DNA of 64,000 bases from Taxillus chinensis (taxonomy: Eukaryota > Streptophyta > Magnoliopsida > Santalales > Loranthaceae). Where the stretch lies: NCBI GenBank assembly GCA_023512835.1, contig CM042091.1, positions 4,468,348 through 4,532,347 on the forward strand. The letters are read 5' to 3'. The position numbers and the translations under genes are program-made. Each line of letters starts with the position of its first letter. Positions within the stretch are counted from its first letter, which is position 1. A model generated the notes under the pieces. It worked only from the letters and a program-made list of their open reading frames with translations. It ran no database searches and was not told the origin of the DNA. This document shows, in pieces, positions 1-11,360 of this stretch.

Positions 1-1678
1 ATATGACTTTTTTTCAAAAAATCTGTTTGCATGCAAACCTATTTCATACGAAAAGTTTGCAAGACTGTGCATAAAAAGAACCGCTGTTAAATCTTATTTT
101 GTATGCGCTATATAACCTTTGCTAAACCTGCATTATTGTTATCCATTTCCTGTTTTTCCTAATATTATGGCTATTATTATTATCATATAAAACAAAAATA
201 TAAAAAAAGAAAATAAAAACATATTGTGGCCCAAATAAACTATCATTATATATAAAGTCATTCAATAAAAAAAATAAAAGGTGCAATCATGCTCCTCCCA
301 TGGCACGAGCTGCGCATGTGATTAGTATCAAACCAAACCTGTCACCTTATTAAATTAATTTTAAAGAAGTTAAAATTGGATAAGTGACTTATGAATAAGA
401 TAAAGCTATTAGTAACTAGTATTTATATAGAGATTACAAAGTGAGATTTGTCTCAAATAAATTTGAATTCATACATTATGGGTAATCTCATACTTTTTTT
501 TAAATTAAACAAGACATAGTCGCATTCAATAAATTAGATAAATAATGTTCAATTTGATATAACTTTTCACGCATTCATGTCTGAGACAAAATAAATAAAA
601 GTAACATTAGTTGTACAAATCAAAGCAATACATTAGACCACCTTAGCCTTTTGTAATGATCCCATCAGCTTTTTAAATCTCTTGAAAGAAAGTCAACAAA
701 AAGGATAAGCAATAAACTCAACAGGTTTGAGGTTTGTAGCTCCACACCACCATATTGTCAAACACACCTAATACTACATGCTCACAGTATACATGTACGT
801 GTTAACAATATTAGTATGTAAAACAGGAAAACTATATATACATTTGGGTCATTAATTTTACCTTTCAAACCAATTACCAATTCACAATACAAATCAAACA
901 TTAATTTCCACGTTACAAACCGTTAGGCATTAACATGTCACAATTCAAAAGTATCAAAGTCCAAATCTGTCAAACCAATAATATCACAATGTCCACAATT
1001 ATGACAGAATATTTTGAAATCATATTACACGTGAAACAGAGAGAGGAAGCAAAGACAACTTTTCAATGAAGACAAGTAATTATGACAGTTTTTTTTTTTT
1101 TTTTGACATTGTTAGGAGAGTCCTAGGCCAGTCCGACAAAATTAGTAATTGAACTTTCAAGTAATTTTGGATTGGAATGCTACATCATTCCTTCTCATTT
1201 CTCATGTACATACTAAAGAAGGGGACGAGATTTTTTTTCCCATTTTGTTCCAGAGGATAGCAAATAAAAGATGGAAATGTTTGAATAAAATTGCCATGGT
1301 AATGTCATTTTCATGTTGATTGTATCCCTCCATTTCATTCATGGGATAAAGTGAGCTATTAGCTTTAAGGTTCCTATTTGTGTCTAAAAAAAATTACCGT
1401 TGCTAACAGAATTTTAGCGTTGTTTTATAAATTTAAAGGTAATTCTCTTGAATGCTTTCCCGACGACAGCCAGCGGTGAGCGGTGGATGAATCTTGGTGC
1501 GATTTGGGCGATCTGACGGCGGTGATGGTCTTTAGTGGCGGCTTGGTGCTGCAGCAACGGGTCTTCACGTTTGGCGGTGCGCTGGTGTGGCGTGCGGAGG
1601 CCAAGGAGGTTGCAGCGGGGATGGCATGAGCAAATTAAAAAACAAATTATAGGTGATGCCAAACATATATATTAATAT
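1..1678. other. AT-rich spacer with a short GC-rich island
   Basis: No gene is recognisable here. Most of the stretch is AT-rich with short homopolymers. Positions about 1440-1630 form a GC-rich island whose reverse strand is open for about 80 codons, but the translation (rich in His, Arg and Gln) resembles no family I know and has no promoter or splice context. I treat it as non-coding. Confidence 0.5.
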
Positions 1679-1782
1679 TATATATAGCAGGTTTTCTATT
1701 CTATCAAACTATACTATGTTAAATATACTACCAACCAAGTTATAGTTCTAGTTTACCCATGTTAATGATATTGTAAAACTAA
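1679..1782 (+). repeat. left copy of 104-bp direct repeat flanking an LTR element
   Basis: This 104-bp block abuts the first base of the 5' LTR. It recurs with about four substitutions and no length change at 3481-3584, directly after the 3' LTR. It lies outside the LTRs: the 3' LTR is preceded by a polypurine tract, not by this sequence. It therefore behaves like a very long target duplication. Confidence 0.85.
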
Positions 1783-2177
1783 TGATAAAGACCACATACA
1801 CGTATTGTGTTGCGCAAGACATCTTCTATCGTTAGGATTCTTCTTATATTTACTTTCCTTATCGTATTAGAAGTCTTTTCTTTTTATTACTTTCCTTTAT
1901 TTAATTCGTATTAGGGTATTTTGGTATTTTACTTTAGTTTCCTTATTATAATAGATTTCCAATTCCTAGCTTGCCTATAAATAGGTTTTGTCTATGACAA
2001 TTTATGTATTCAGATTATTCAGATTATTGGCTATTGGCAATTATAAACTCTCATATTAAAGGTTTATACTTATTTTCGGCTTTTTTCAGTTAATTACTTG
2101 AATTGTTTGAGCTAGAGTTTGGGTATTCGGTTATCCTTCTCTAGATTGTTGTTGGATCCTAATCAAGGTCCTCAACA
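1783..2177 (+). repeat. 5' LTR of the 1.7-kb element
   Basis: The LTR starts TGATAAAG and ends CTCAACA. It contains a TATA box (GCCTATAAATAGG, about 1973-1985) consistent with a U3 promoter. It is followed at about 2181 by a TGG-starting primer-binding-site candidate. Confidence 0.88.
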
Positions 2178-2244
2178 ATTTGGTGCTTTCATTGAGAGAT
2201 CCTAATTAAGATTTCTTAATTTTATCTCGCATTCTTCATCAGCA

Positions 2245-2373
2245 ATGACGGAGGAGGCGGCAAGGACGAACAGGCAACGGTTCAAAGCCTTGGAGAATTC
2301 CATGACAGAGCTTTCAACAACTTTGGCAAAGATGGTTAGATTCCAAGACAAAATTAATCAAAAAATTGATTGA
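2245..2373 (+). pseudogene. short N-terminal remnant of a gag-like ORF
   Basis: An ATG shortly after the primer-binding site opens a 42-codon frame that begins MTEEAARTNRQRFKALENS and ends in TGA. It is hydrophilic and heptad-like, as plant gag N-termini often are. No further gag, zinc knuckle or pol sequence can be read downstream through 3079. I infer a gag start from its position and character, not from a firm family match. Confidence 0.4.
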
Positions 2374-3079
2374 TTATTCGCATACAATGGAAAAGATCCT
2401 ATAAGATGTAGACGAACTCAAGGAGATGATCATATGTCATGACAAACTTCACAGGAGGTAAAAGATATTTCAAGCGTTGAAGATGAATCATGTTTTCACA
2501 GCTCACAACGATCACAACATGAAGCTGAGTTCCCATCTGGTGACTCATCTAAAGGGATTGGCGACCCAACTCCAACTTCAGAATTCTTGATTCCGCTGAC
2601 TTTCTCTACCGCGGTGAATGATGCACAAGTCAAAGTCAACAAGGCCGTCACCATTGAAAAGTCTCTTAACAACATGATCTTTGTCCTTGATGATGCCTAG
2701 TTAGGTGGTGCCCTCGACGCAAGGTGCACCCAATTTATAATTGTTCCCAATAACGTGGCCTTCATAATTGGACCGATTGATGCTCAAACCCCTCAGGCCA
2801 CGACTTTTTGTTATCACTTTTTGCCATCCCTATTTGCAAAAGTGTTCCACAAGCCAGAGATGTGAGTAGAACTCACAATAGATTTGAGATCTACTTCGTT
2901 TCTGTTTTGTAGGAGCCTAATTTTGTGACAGTGAGGCAGGAGATTCACACAAGGAAGGAAGTCAGGAAATTTATAAAGGATTATGGGTTTTTGGGATTAA
3001 TGAGGCGCTATATTTTAGATGTAGAACAGTTTCCCCAATTTTCCCTTGAGGACAAGGGAAGTTTCGAAGGGTGGGGGAA

Positions 3080-3480
3080 TGATAAAGACCACATATACGT
3101 ATTGTGTTGCGCAAGACATCTTCTATCGTTGGGATTCTTCTTATATTTACTTTCCTTATCGTATTAGAAGTCTTTCCTTTTTATTACTTTCCTTTATTTA
3201 ATTCTTATTAGGGTATTTTGGTATTTTACTTTAGTTTCCTTATTATAATAGATTTCCAATTCCTAGTTACTAGCTTGCCTATAAATAGGCTTTGTCTATG
3301 ACAATTTATGTATTCAGATTATTCAGATTATTGGCTATTGACAATTATAAACTCTCATATTAGAGGTTTATACTTATTTTCGGCTTTTTCAGTTAATTAC
3401 TTGAATTGCTTGGGCTAGAGTTTGGGTATTCGGTTATCCTTCTCTAGATTGTTGTTGGATCCTAATCAAGGTCCTCAACA
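3080..3480 (+). repeat. 3' LTR of the 1.7-kb element
   Basis: This LTR matches 1783-2177 at about 97 to 98 percent by eye, plus a 7-bp insertion (TTACTAG) near 3270. It is preceded by the purine tract ending at 3079. It is followed immediately by the second 104-bp flanking repeat, with no 5-bp target duplication in between. Confidence 0.88.
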
Positions 3481-3584
3481 TATATATAACAGGTTTTCTA
3501 TTATATCAAACTGTACTGTGTTAAATATACTACCAACCAAGTTATAGTTCTAGTTTACCCATGTTAATGATATTGTAAAACTAA
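3481..3584 (+). repeat. right copy of the 104-bp direct repeat
   Basis: It has the same length as 1679-1782 with about four base differences. It begins exactly at the end of the 3' LTR and ends at the base corresponding to the one preceding the 5' LTR. Confidence 0.85.
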
Positions 3585-5698
3585 TCTTTTATCACTCATT
3601 TAAGTCCATACAAAAGTCTCAACACCACACTCCTAGTACTTGGAAAGTCTGATATGGGGCGGGCTGTGGGAAACACTAGCTAGTCTCCAGTTCCAATCGT
3701 AGTAGTGGTCTTGTCCTATGAGTTTTAACGTCAGCGTCCATCAATATATAAGTTGTAAGAAGTCACATCCATATATATATGTGACTACATGTGTGATGAT
3801 GAAGAGCCAAGTCATTCAATCAACAATCATCCATATATAGCTAGTATATGTGGATGTTGAAAAATAATTGTTGTTTTAGGTTCAAGGCTGTAGTGGTGTC
3901 CTTTTGACTATTTTTAATTTGGATACGATCGAAAGGGCCATTGATTACATGACAAACAGCAAGCTATATGCTCATCACCCTATCTGCATGCACTCTCAGT
4001 CTTGCTTCTTCTATAAAGCGTATGTCTATATATAATATGTCAGATTGGAAGAAAATATAGAAAATTCATTCCTGTGGCAACCTCTATCGTCTTGGGAAAA
4101 ATTCAGAGGGTGGTACAGACATGAGTAGAGCGTGTTATTTCTAGACACATGTTAAGATCAGTACTATTTGTCGGCTGAGTACATACAATCATCACCAATT
4201 CTGTCGCCACACACAAGCTCAAGCTCAATCAATGCGGCGAGAGGTTTCAACAATTATATATTATTATAGTGTTGTGATGATTATTATCATTATGCTAGAA
4301 AGATCAGATTGATTACACTCTACTCTTCCTGTAATTTTGAATTTCAGCTTGGCCGATCGAGGGAGTGCCACCATTTGCCACGAAAGACAATCATTAATTA
4401 CAGCAAAAATTAAGGAGAGTGGCCTCACATCGAGTGAAAACTGTGAAACCAAATAATAAGCCTTGAAAAGTCATTCGATCAGCCGACATAATAGTGGAGT
4501 GAATTGGTTGAGATATTTGGGTTGGGTATGATAAGTGGGTACATGAATGCCACAGAAATAATACAGGACTGATAAGACATCGTATACTTGATGAGGACCC
4601 TTGGACTCCCCCACAGTACTCTCTCTTTTAACGCACTACTAGTCTTCAACCCATGGATTGGTCTCTAGCTATTACGGTGTTCACGCAGAGTTTGAAAACC
4701 GAGGAAAAATAAAGTATTTGCTGAGGACACGGAATCACCAAAAAAACAAGAGACAATTTTTGTTGAATCGCTAACACAATGTCTGTATGTCTCAGATTTA
4801 GCTGTCTTTGACGTCTCCCAAATAAAGCTGAAACGTCCAATCCAACCCATTTTTCTTCAGCAATGGAAGCGTGTTAAGACATTAACGTGGTGAGGCCTGT
4901 AAAAATTGTAAGTAGCAATTGGCAGCATGCACTTCGATTGTAATATGATGGATCTACGGGGTGTAATGTTTCATACCGAAAATGAAAATACAACAAAAGT
5001 ACGTGCCTGTTTAGATGAGCTTTCTCTGTCACCACGTAAGCACACAGCTGTGAGATTCGTGAAGAAGTTTCTAGCCTGTTTTTTTTGTTTTGTTTTTTCG
5101 CTTTCAAATGCTTACTCATGAAAACCAAATTGTTATCCCTATAACGCGCCGCTTTATTTTGTCATGAATGGAGGGGGGGAGAACAAGGTTGAAATGAATC
5201 ATTTGAATGTGTTGTTTAACCACAACTGTCAGGCTCCAATAAAACTTCATTACAACACCTCTATTAATGATAATAATATTTAAAACTTTTCTTGATAAGA
5301 CAAAAAATTCAATTAGCTTTATATGGGTAAACTAAATAATATATATATGCATCTGTAAATCCCACTAAATCCAATGAGACAAAAAATTCCGAATTTTAAG
5401 AGTACAATAATTCTCAAATTAGTAGTATGTAACACAAAATATGTTTAACATCATTCAAATGTGTTTGTGTCAGTGTAAAATTATATCATAAAAGAAGATT
5501 TATATAATAATTATGTTTGGTTTGAGTGCGATTTGCAGAATAGGTTAATTAATACTCCAATTGCACTAAAATATTATACTTCAAGATCAAAAAAAAAATC
5601 TATATTTAAGTGAACTAAATGAATCTTTTATCGCATCAAGTGATCAAGCAATTATAGGCGAAGTGGATCTAGATTATCTATACAAAATCATTTTAAAA

Positions 5699-5732
<34 letters not shown>

Positions 5733-5787
5733 TTAATGAAAAAATAATGATTTACAGGAATATTTAATCCGCAACTCGAGACAATAT
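3585..5787. other. spacer, no gene recognised
   Basis: Sequence of mixed composition with several short open frames on both strands (for example about 4646-5128 minus). None has a recognisable domain or plausible splice context. A (TA)15 microsatellite lies at 5701-5730. Confidence 0.5.
5701..5730. repeat. (TA)15 microsatellite
   Basis: A perfect TA dinucleotide run, read directly from the sequence. Confidence 0.95.
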
Positions 5788-6576
5788 TTGGTTTTGGTTT
5801 CGCTAGCCTCATTGTTTGCTCGAATGCTAGCCTTATCATTTGCCGAAATTTATTTTATCTGGGCCCCAAGATCTGTGACATTCTCGGCTTTCTGTGCATC
5901 ATGGTTTTTTTTTTATCTTTATCTGCAAGAGATGTGGTTTTTGGACTCAGGCCATAGCAATCACATGAGTGGAGATAAGAACTAGTTCATGGAGCTTGAT
6001 CTATCCTTCCGGCACACAGTGAAGCTTGGAAATGACTCAAAAATGGATGTCATGAGGAACGGAAATGCCAAAATAATTATTGACGGCAGAACTCATGTGA
6101 TCACTGAGGTATTTTACATTCCTGCATTGAGAAAAGAAATTGCTTAGCATTGGACAACTCCAAGAATTTTTTTAGCAATTTTGATTCAATTTAATGTTTG
6201 CAAAGTTTTCCATCCAATGAAAGGGTTAATTATACAAACAAATATGTCTGCAAATTGAATGTTTGTGCTACTTACTGCAATGCCTAATAATGTTGCAAGA
6301 CCAAATTGCTTCCAAGCATCATTAGATAATTTAATGACACATTTATGGTATCAGAGGCTTGGTCATCTGAATAAGAAAGGGTTATGGATGTTGGCATATA
6401 AAAGGATGGTTAGAGGATTACCAATCTTGAAAGCCAGCTCCAAGTTATGCAGTGAGTGTATGTGTAGTGGGAAAGCAACACCGTGATATTTTTCTAAAGA
6501 AAAGTTTGTAGAGAGCCAGTAAACCATTGCAACTTATGCACTAGGACATATGTGCCCCAATTACTCTAGATTCTAA

Positions 6577-7409
6577 GAGCATCTCCAATCATAACAAGTT
6601 ATAATGGATAGCTAAAGTTAATTTTAGCTTACTACAATATCATTATAGCTAATGATACTTCAATGGTACATTAATTATATTTTTACTTAACTTTAATTTT
6701 CCCAAAATTACCCCCATCCTTCAAAATCCAAAATTCAAACATCAAATCCCTAATTTTGGAGACGTATGCGCAGTGAACAAATTCTTAATTTTATTGTCTA
6801 TCGTCGACCAGCGCTGGGGGGAGGGAGACGGGGACGGGAACAGATTTGGGGGGGATGCCAACTAGCGCCGCCACGCGTGCGGGTGAGGGGGGGGGGGGGG
6901 AACGGGAGGGGAGAGGGGAGAGATGGTAACGTAGACGACGTTTGGGGGGGGATGCCGACCGGCGCTGCAGCCGGGAACGCGAGGGGGGGGGGGGATGGGG
7001 ACGGGGACGGGGACGGCGCTGGGTGGGGTGGGGAGGAATCGGGACGGCGCTGGGTGGGGTGGAGGGGGTGAGATAGGAACGTGGATGGCGTTGTGGGTTG
7101 GAGGGAGACGAGGACTGGGGGGATGCCGACGCCGGTGGGAGGGAGGCGAGGACGGGAGGGGGCGAGACGGGAACGGGGAAGGCGTTGGAGGGAGGGAGAT
7201 GGGAACGGGGAATGAGAGGGGGGAGCGAGACGGGAACGAAGGAGGGAGTGCTATGTAATTTCGCTTTATTTGCTGACATGACAGGCTCAGCAAAAGCAAA
7301 AGCAAAAGCTATATTTAGCTTTTATTTTTGTTTTTGCTAATGGTTTACCTAAACTATTGGAGAGCAACTTTAGCCATATTTTGCTATAGCTGATGGATTG
7401 GAGATGCTC
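6577..7409. mobile_element. non-autonomous TIR DNA transposon (PIF/Harbinger-like by its TAA target duplication)
   Basis: The ends are perfect inverted repeats: GAGCATCTCCAATC at the left and GATTGGAGATGCTC at the right. They are flanked by the 3-bp direct repeat TAA (6574-6576 and 7410-7412), the target duplication typical of PIF/Harbinger elements. The insertion interrupts the integrase frame of a Copia relic. The outer parts are AT-rich with further inverted homology (motifs built on TAGCTAAAGTTAA and its complement), while the interior at about 6810-7250 is extremely G-rich. There is no transposase. Length is 833 bp. Confidence 0.8.
6810..7250 (+). other. G-run-rich tract with strong G-quadruplex potential
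   Basis: The plus strand has dozens of runs of three or more G, including runs of about ten near 6889 and 6985, with few C runs. Blocks built on GGGACGGGAAC and GGGTGGGGTGG recur. The long open frames on both strands here (Gly/Arg-rich on plus, Pro/Ser/Arg-rich on minus) follow from the skewed composition and are not taken as genes. Confidence 0.75.
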
Positions 7410-7735
7410 TAACAGCCATAAAAGGTATAAAATTACTTTTATCGATGACTAAAGTTGCAAAATGTGGACATATCTCTTACATTACATCATAAGATAGAAG
7501 CATTTGATGTACTTACCAAGTTTAAAAGCATGTTAGAAAAGGAAACAGTATATTGTATTTGTTGTTTGCATACTGACTGAGGTGAGGTGTTTACCTCATC
7601 CTAGTTCTAACAAATTTTCTATCTCAAATGGAATCAGTAGATAACTTACTGCAGCTTATTGTCCACAACAAAATGAGAGGGAGAAGAAATCAAACTCTAA
7701 TGAAGACGGTGCATAGGAGTTCTCTAATATTTCAA

Positions 7736-9343
7736 TAAATTTATTTATATGATATTAGTTGAAAATTTAATTTGACTAGTCATTACCTTAAAGTTTAAAA
7801 TTTTAACAAAATTTATTAAAACATAGATTTTGAGTTGAATTTATGACTAATATTATTTAATGTAAATAAATTTATTAAAATATTTAACTATTTGTAATTT
7901 TAAAAGCATCATAGCTAAAATTAGTACAAGAACTTATAAAAGAGCTTTGACAAAGATAGAACTTTTAAAAGAATTTAGAGCACACACTACAAAGGTAGGA
8001 TACGTTCTCATAAGAGAAATACTTCTAAGCAATAAATATCGATTTGATCTCTTTAAAGATGATAAGATCATAGCACTTTGCACTAATAAGACACTTGATC
8101 ATTTACCTTTTGCAATTAGGCTTTTACGGGGAGAAATCACTAGAGTATGAGTTTTCGCCTACCTTCATCTATCATTTAACATGTGTCAATATCCCACGGT
8201 GTAGGCTAATGACAGTAATTTCTCTACCTACGTTATCAGAACCAGAATATGAGTGTTCAACTACCTTGGCCTCTTATAAAGTCAAGGTTGCTTAGTAGCA
8301 TAGGAGTGATTTCCCCACATACTATTTAATATAAAATTTTTAATTTGATTAATAATTTATAAATACATGTTATTAGAAAAAAATACTAATTATTTAGTTT
8401 TTGTGATAAAATATTTATTCAATTTTAAAAATATATATTTGAAAATTATTAAATATTTATACATTACAATAAAATAATAAATTTACTGTAACATTATTTT
8501 ATAACACATTTTAAAATATGTTAAATATAAGTTCTATTGTATAAATCTTAATTAATATGTTTCAGATTTATATTTTATTTCCTAAAATTAAATTAATTTG
8601 AAATAAATATGAGTACAGAAGTAAATTTTATACGGACAAAAAGGATAAAATAAGTGGGCCAAGTAGCGAGCCGAGTTTTGAATAACATTTTTTTGGCTTA
8701 GTTGTTTTGAATAATTTGGTCTTGGACTAACTTTTTTGTTCAATACACTTATACACTCCGAATTCCTGAACTTTCAAAAACTTTTTTTTATATCATTATC
8801 TTGTTTTGTCCACAATGACACTGCATAACTTAACGGCTCATTTGTTATGATGACAAGATGTCTCCATCCTCAATAGGATTCATATTAAGTAATATTGGGA
8901 CAAGATAGTCTCATAGACCATCTTAGTGGGTCTATGGATAACTAATATTGAAATATTCTATGTTAAGAACCTTTTCCCTGACCAGAGCCAGTTGAACCCT
9001 ATTGGGAACTTTTACAGGAGGCCTGAGGATTACAGGTTCAAGCTTTTTAAAAGCACACCATCAGCTGGCTATCTTTTTTCTTTTCGTTTTTAGAAGGGAA
9101 ATGTTCATATATATTAGATAATGTCTGCTTTTTTGGTGTTGCTGAGCTATTGATGACTCGCGTGAATCAACTTTAAGGTTCGCCAACCTCTTTTACATCC
9201 CTATAAAAGCAGTTGAAGGATACAGGATTAAGAACGCTTCCCTAATCAAATCATCCATATTTTAATAAAGCTTTCAAACAGTGCTTCTGCAGAAGCAAAC
9301 ACAAGAAGAATTTGCTAGATTGAAGCTACTCATCAAATTCAGA
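7736..9343. other. AT-rich spacer, no gene recognised
   Basis: Two short overlapping frames at 7947-8295 have no recognisable domain. The rest is AT-rich. The segment 9180-9343 immediately precedes the GEM-like reading and could hold its old promoter and leader, but I see no clear TATA box. Confidence 0.45.
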
Positions 9344-10307
9344 AATGATGAACCAAGTTCCAGGGCATGTTATTGGAATTCCACCAGCTCAGCAAGTTAG
9401 GAGGGCAGCTATTGGATTTTTGCCAGCAGCTGGCCCTGCACCACACCGTCTTTTAGCTTCATCAAAATGGGTCTTTTCCGTCAATCAAAAAAAGGCACCC
9501 AGTAACAGCAGATAAATCTGATTCTGTGATGAACAATAGTGGAAAGAAAACAGACAACTTTGTAACTTGTAACGGGCGTCTGAGAGCATGGTACTTTGTT
9601 GTTTCTTTCCCAATGGCATAGCTTATGTTCCCTAAAATTACTCTAACCCTTTGACAAGTAGTTCATGGGTTTTTTTTATCGAACTTTATTGTAGTTCTTG
9701 AAAATTGAGGACTAATACAGAAAGGTTGAAATATATGTGATTTTATTTGTCTGACTTAAAATTTGTAAATGGAACTGCAGTGAAATTAGCACCAAAGATT
9801 TCTGAAACTGTAAAAGGAAAGTTGAGCTTGGGGGCTAGAATTCTTAAGCATGGAGGAGGTGCTGAGAGTGTTCAAGCAGTTGTTTAGTGTTAGAGAAGGA
9901 GAGAAGCTGTCGAAGGCATCCTTGTGCTACTTATCAACCGCAAGCAAGCCTTCTGCTGCGACAGACCCATCAAAGTCTTTTCCCCAAAAGGAGACAAGGT
10001 TAGGGTACACTATAAGGTGCCTATATATTGATCAATTATCTATTGACTTGGTTCATTCTTTCTTGCTTGCTGCATACAACACACTGGATGGTTGGTTTGC
10101 TTACATGATAGATTAATGTCCTCTGTGCAGGTTTCGATACCTCTTCGAAAGATAATGAACGTTTTCCAAAGTGAGAACGTAGGAAGACCATCACAAAGGT
10201 ACATAGAAATTGTTACCGTGGACGATTTTGATTTCTTGTTTGTGGGATTTCTCAATTACAAGAAAGCCATAAGATTTGTACAACGCGCAATCTCTCAAGC
10301 CTCCTAA
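9344..10307 (+). pseudogene. GEM-like (GRAM domain, ABA-responsive type) gene, frameshifted
   Basis: Three exons are readable: about 9344-9590, 9781-10016 and 10131-10307, with introns showing GT...TGCAG borders. The reading starts MMNQVPGHVIGIP, passes a GKKTDNF motif, then KISETVKGKLSLGARIL and FKQLFSVREGEKL, and ends with RYIEIVTVDDFDF and FLNYKKA before TAA. These are hallmarks of GEM-like proteins, plant GRAM-domain proteins linked to ABA responses and epidermal cell fate. The frame breaks at about 9470-9510, again near 9850, and again near 9945, where part of the GRAM core is also missing. As given, the locus cannot encode a full protein. It is either a pseudogene or the sequence contains errors. 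Confidence 0.82.
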
Positions 10308-10545
10308 TTTGATCAGCAAATTATGGATCATGCTAGATATGTAAAATACTTGCCCATAGAATTTATTTCTTCTTCTAGCATTTGTGTACTGATTTAACAT
10401 CCTAATGGAATTGGTGCTTAAATCCAATACGTTTTCCAACCAAATCAACTGACGAAGACAGAAGCAATCATTGATAGCAGGGTGAGCTTGAGTGTAAACT
10501 TGGGACAGTTAAATGTTAAGTAAAAGATACGTTCTCATTGTTTAG

Positions 10546-10770
10546 GTTGCAAAACAAATTCCCAACGTTACTTGATTTCAACTGCAAAATTATATCATTG
10601 AAACTATCCCGGTGCGGAGGAAACCATGGAAGGAGATTGGGAACAGATCACCCAGGCAGCTCATTAGGTGAGTTGTTTGTGTTTCACTCCCTCTCATCAA
10701 TGCCCAAAGTGAATCCACAGTCTACTCTGAACTTGAAACTAGTTCAGAGTGGGATGGAAACAGCAGTGTG
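10546..10770 (+). other. exon-like coding fragment, unidentified
   Basis: After a TTTAG acceptor-like site near 10545 the plus strand reads as protein-like sequence (VAKQIPNVT, then a stop, then VRRKPWKEIGNRSPRQLI) up to a GTGAGT donor-like site near 10674. Further protein-like text in another frame (ESTVYSELETSSEWDG) precedes a stop near 10790. It looks like the tail of a degenerate gene lying between the GEM-like locus and the convergent arabinogalactan peptide gene. I do not recognise the family. Confidence 0.35.
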
Positions 10771-10880
10771 ACAAAATCAAAATCAAACGTTAACATCAAA
10801 TAAAATGCTGAATCTGAATTGAATTGCATAACAAATACAACAAAATGGCCCCCCTCCACCCCACTACTCAGAGACACCTC

Positions 10881-11360
10881 CTAAAAAAGGTTTCTGTTTA
10901 ACCCCCCCAGAAAAAAAAAACTTAAAAGAAACTGAAGGGGGGAGGAAGCATCCAGCGGGTGGATAAGGTATGTAAGCACCAAGGCCAACAGCATCAGTAC
11001 ATATGCAATAGTCTGGTCAATGGAAGTCCCTGAAAAAACCAACCAACAACACTAGATCAAACCGACACGCCAACAACAAAGACTTAAATTTGAAAACAGC
11101 ACGCACAAACATTTTTTTAATAATAACACAAAAAAAACATCCTAAATGCTAATTAACAAATCGGTACAAAACAAATTCGACAATTGACATCAAATCTGAA
11201 GGGAGGGGAAGTGAAGAGAGAAGAAGAGAAGTTGACCATCGCTGGTGAGAAGAGGAGCCGGAGCCGGAGACGGGCCGTCGGCGGCGAACGCGGGTGAAAA
11301 AATAGCGAATACAAGAGCGAAGATCACCAGCAGCCCACCGACAGTCCTAGAAACCGCCAT
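10881..11360 (-). CDS. arabinogalactan peptide (AGP16/20/22-type), two exons
   Basis: Exon 1 (11360-11237) encodes MAVSRTVGG, a hydrophobic signal peptide ending near AFAA, and a short mature part with alternating Pro and Ala (PSPAPAP), the hydroxyproline-rich site for arabinogalactan attachment. The intron 11236-11030 has GT-AG borders. Exon 2 (11029-10881) encodes GTSIDQTIAYVLMLLALVL and then TYLIHPLDASS. This is the hydrophobic GPI-anchor signal seen in AG-peptides, which are small cell-wall and plasma-membrane glycopeptides. The junction keeps frame through the TSDGTSID motif. About 90 residues are predicted. Known relatives usually stop just after the DASS segment, whereas here the frame runs on about 20 residues to TAG. 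That tail would be removed with the GPI signal. Confidence 0.85.

Larger units (their letters stand above)
1783..3480 (+). mobile_element. non-autonomous LTR retrotransposon, about 1.7 kb
   Basis: Two LTRs of about 395 and 401 bp (1783-2177 and 3080-3480) begin TGATAAAG and end CTCAACA. They differ by roughly nine substitutions, a 7-bp insertion in the 3' copy and a 1-bp indel. A candidate primer-binding site starting TGGTGCTTTC follows the 5' LTR after three bases. A polypurine tract (GGTGGGGGAA) sits just before the 3' LTR. The internal part is only about 900 bp and carries no protease, integrase or reverse transcriptase, so the element must have depended on a partner for mobility. Each LTR holds a TATA box (CCTATAAATAGG). 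The family is not identified. Confidence 0.88.
5926..7735 (+). pseudogene. decayed Ty1/Copia pol fragment (protease to integrase), split by a TIR element
   Basis: Around 5932-5975 the translation shows the Copia protease-region signature WFLDSGHSNHMSG. From about 6344 a GAG-pre-integrase stretch (LWYQRLGHLNKKGL) with paired cysteines (CSECMCSGKA) follows, then the start of the integrase core, which breaks off at 6576. The integrase reading resumes after the inserted element at 7413 (TFIDDYS) and runs to about 7700, where a PQQNE-like remnant is followed by stops. There are many stops and frame changes and no LTRs are visible nearby, so this is an old relic unrelated in sequence to the array at 44-57 kb. 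Confidence 0.8.

Noticed and set aside
6791..7305. Long overlapping frames rich in Gly/Arg (plus) and Pro/Ser (minus)
   Set aside because: They arise from the strand-biased G-rich interior of the TIR element; no start context, domain or splice sites.
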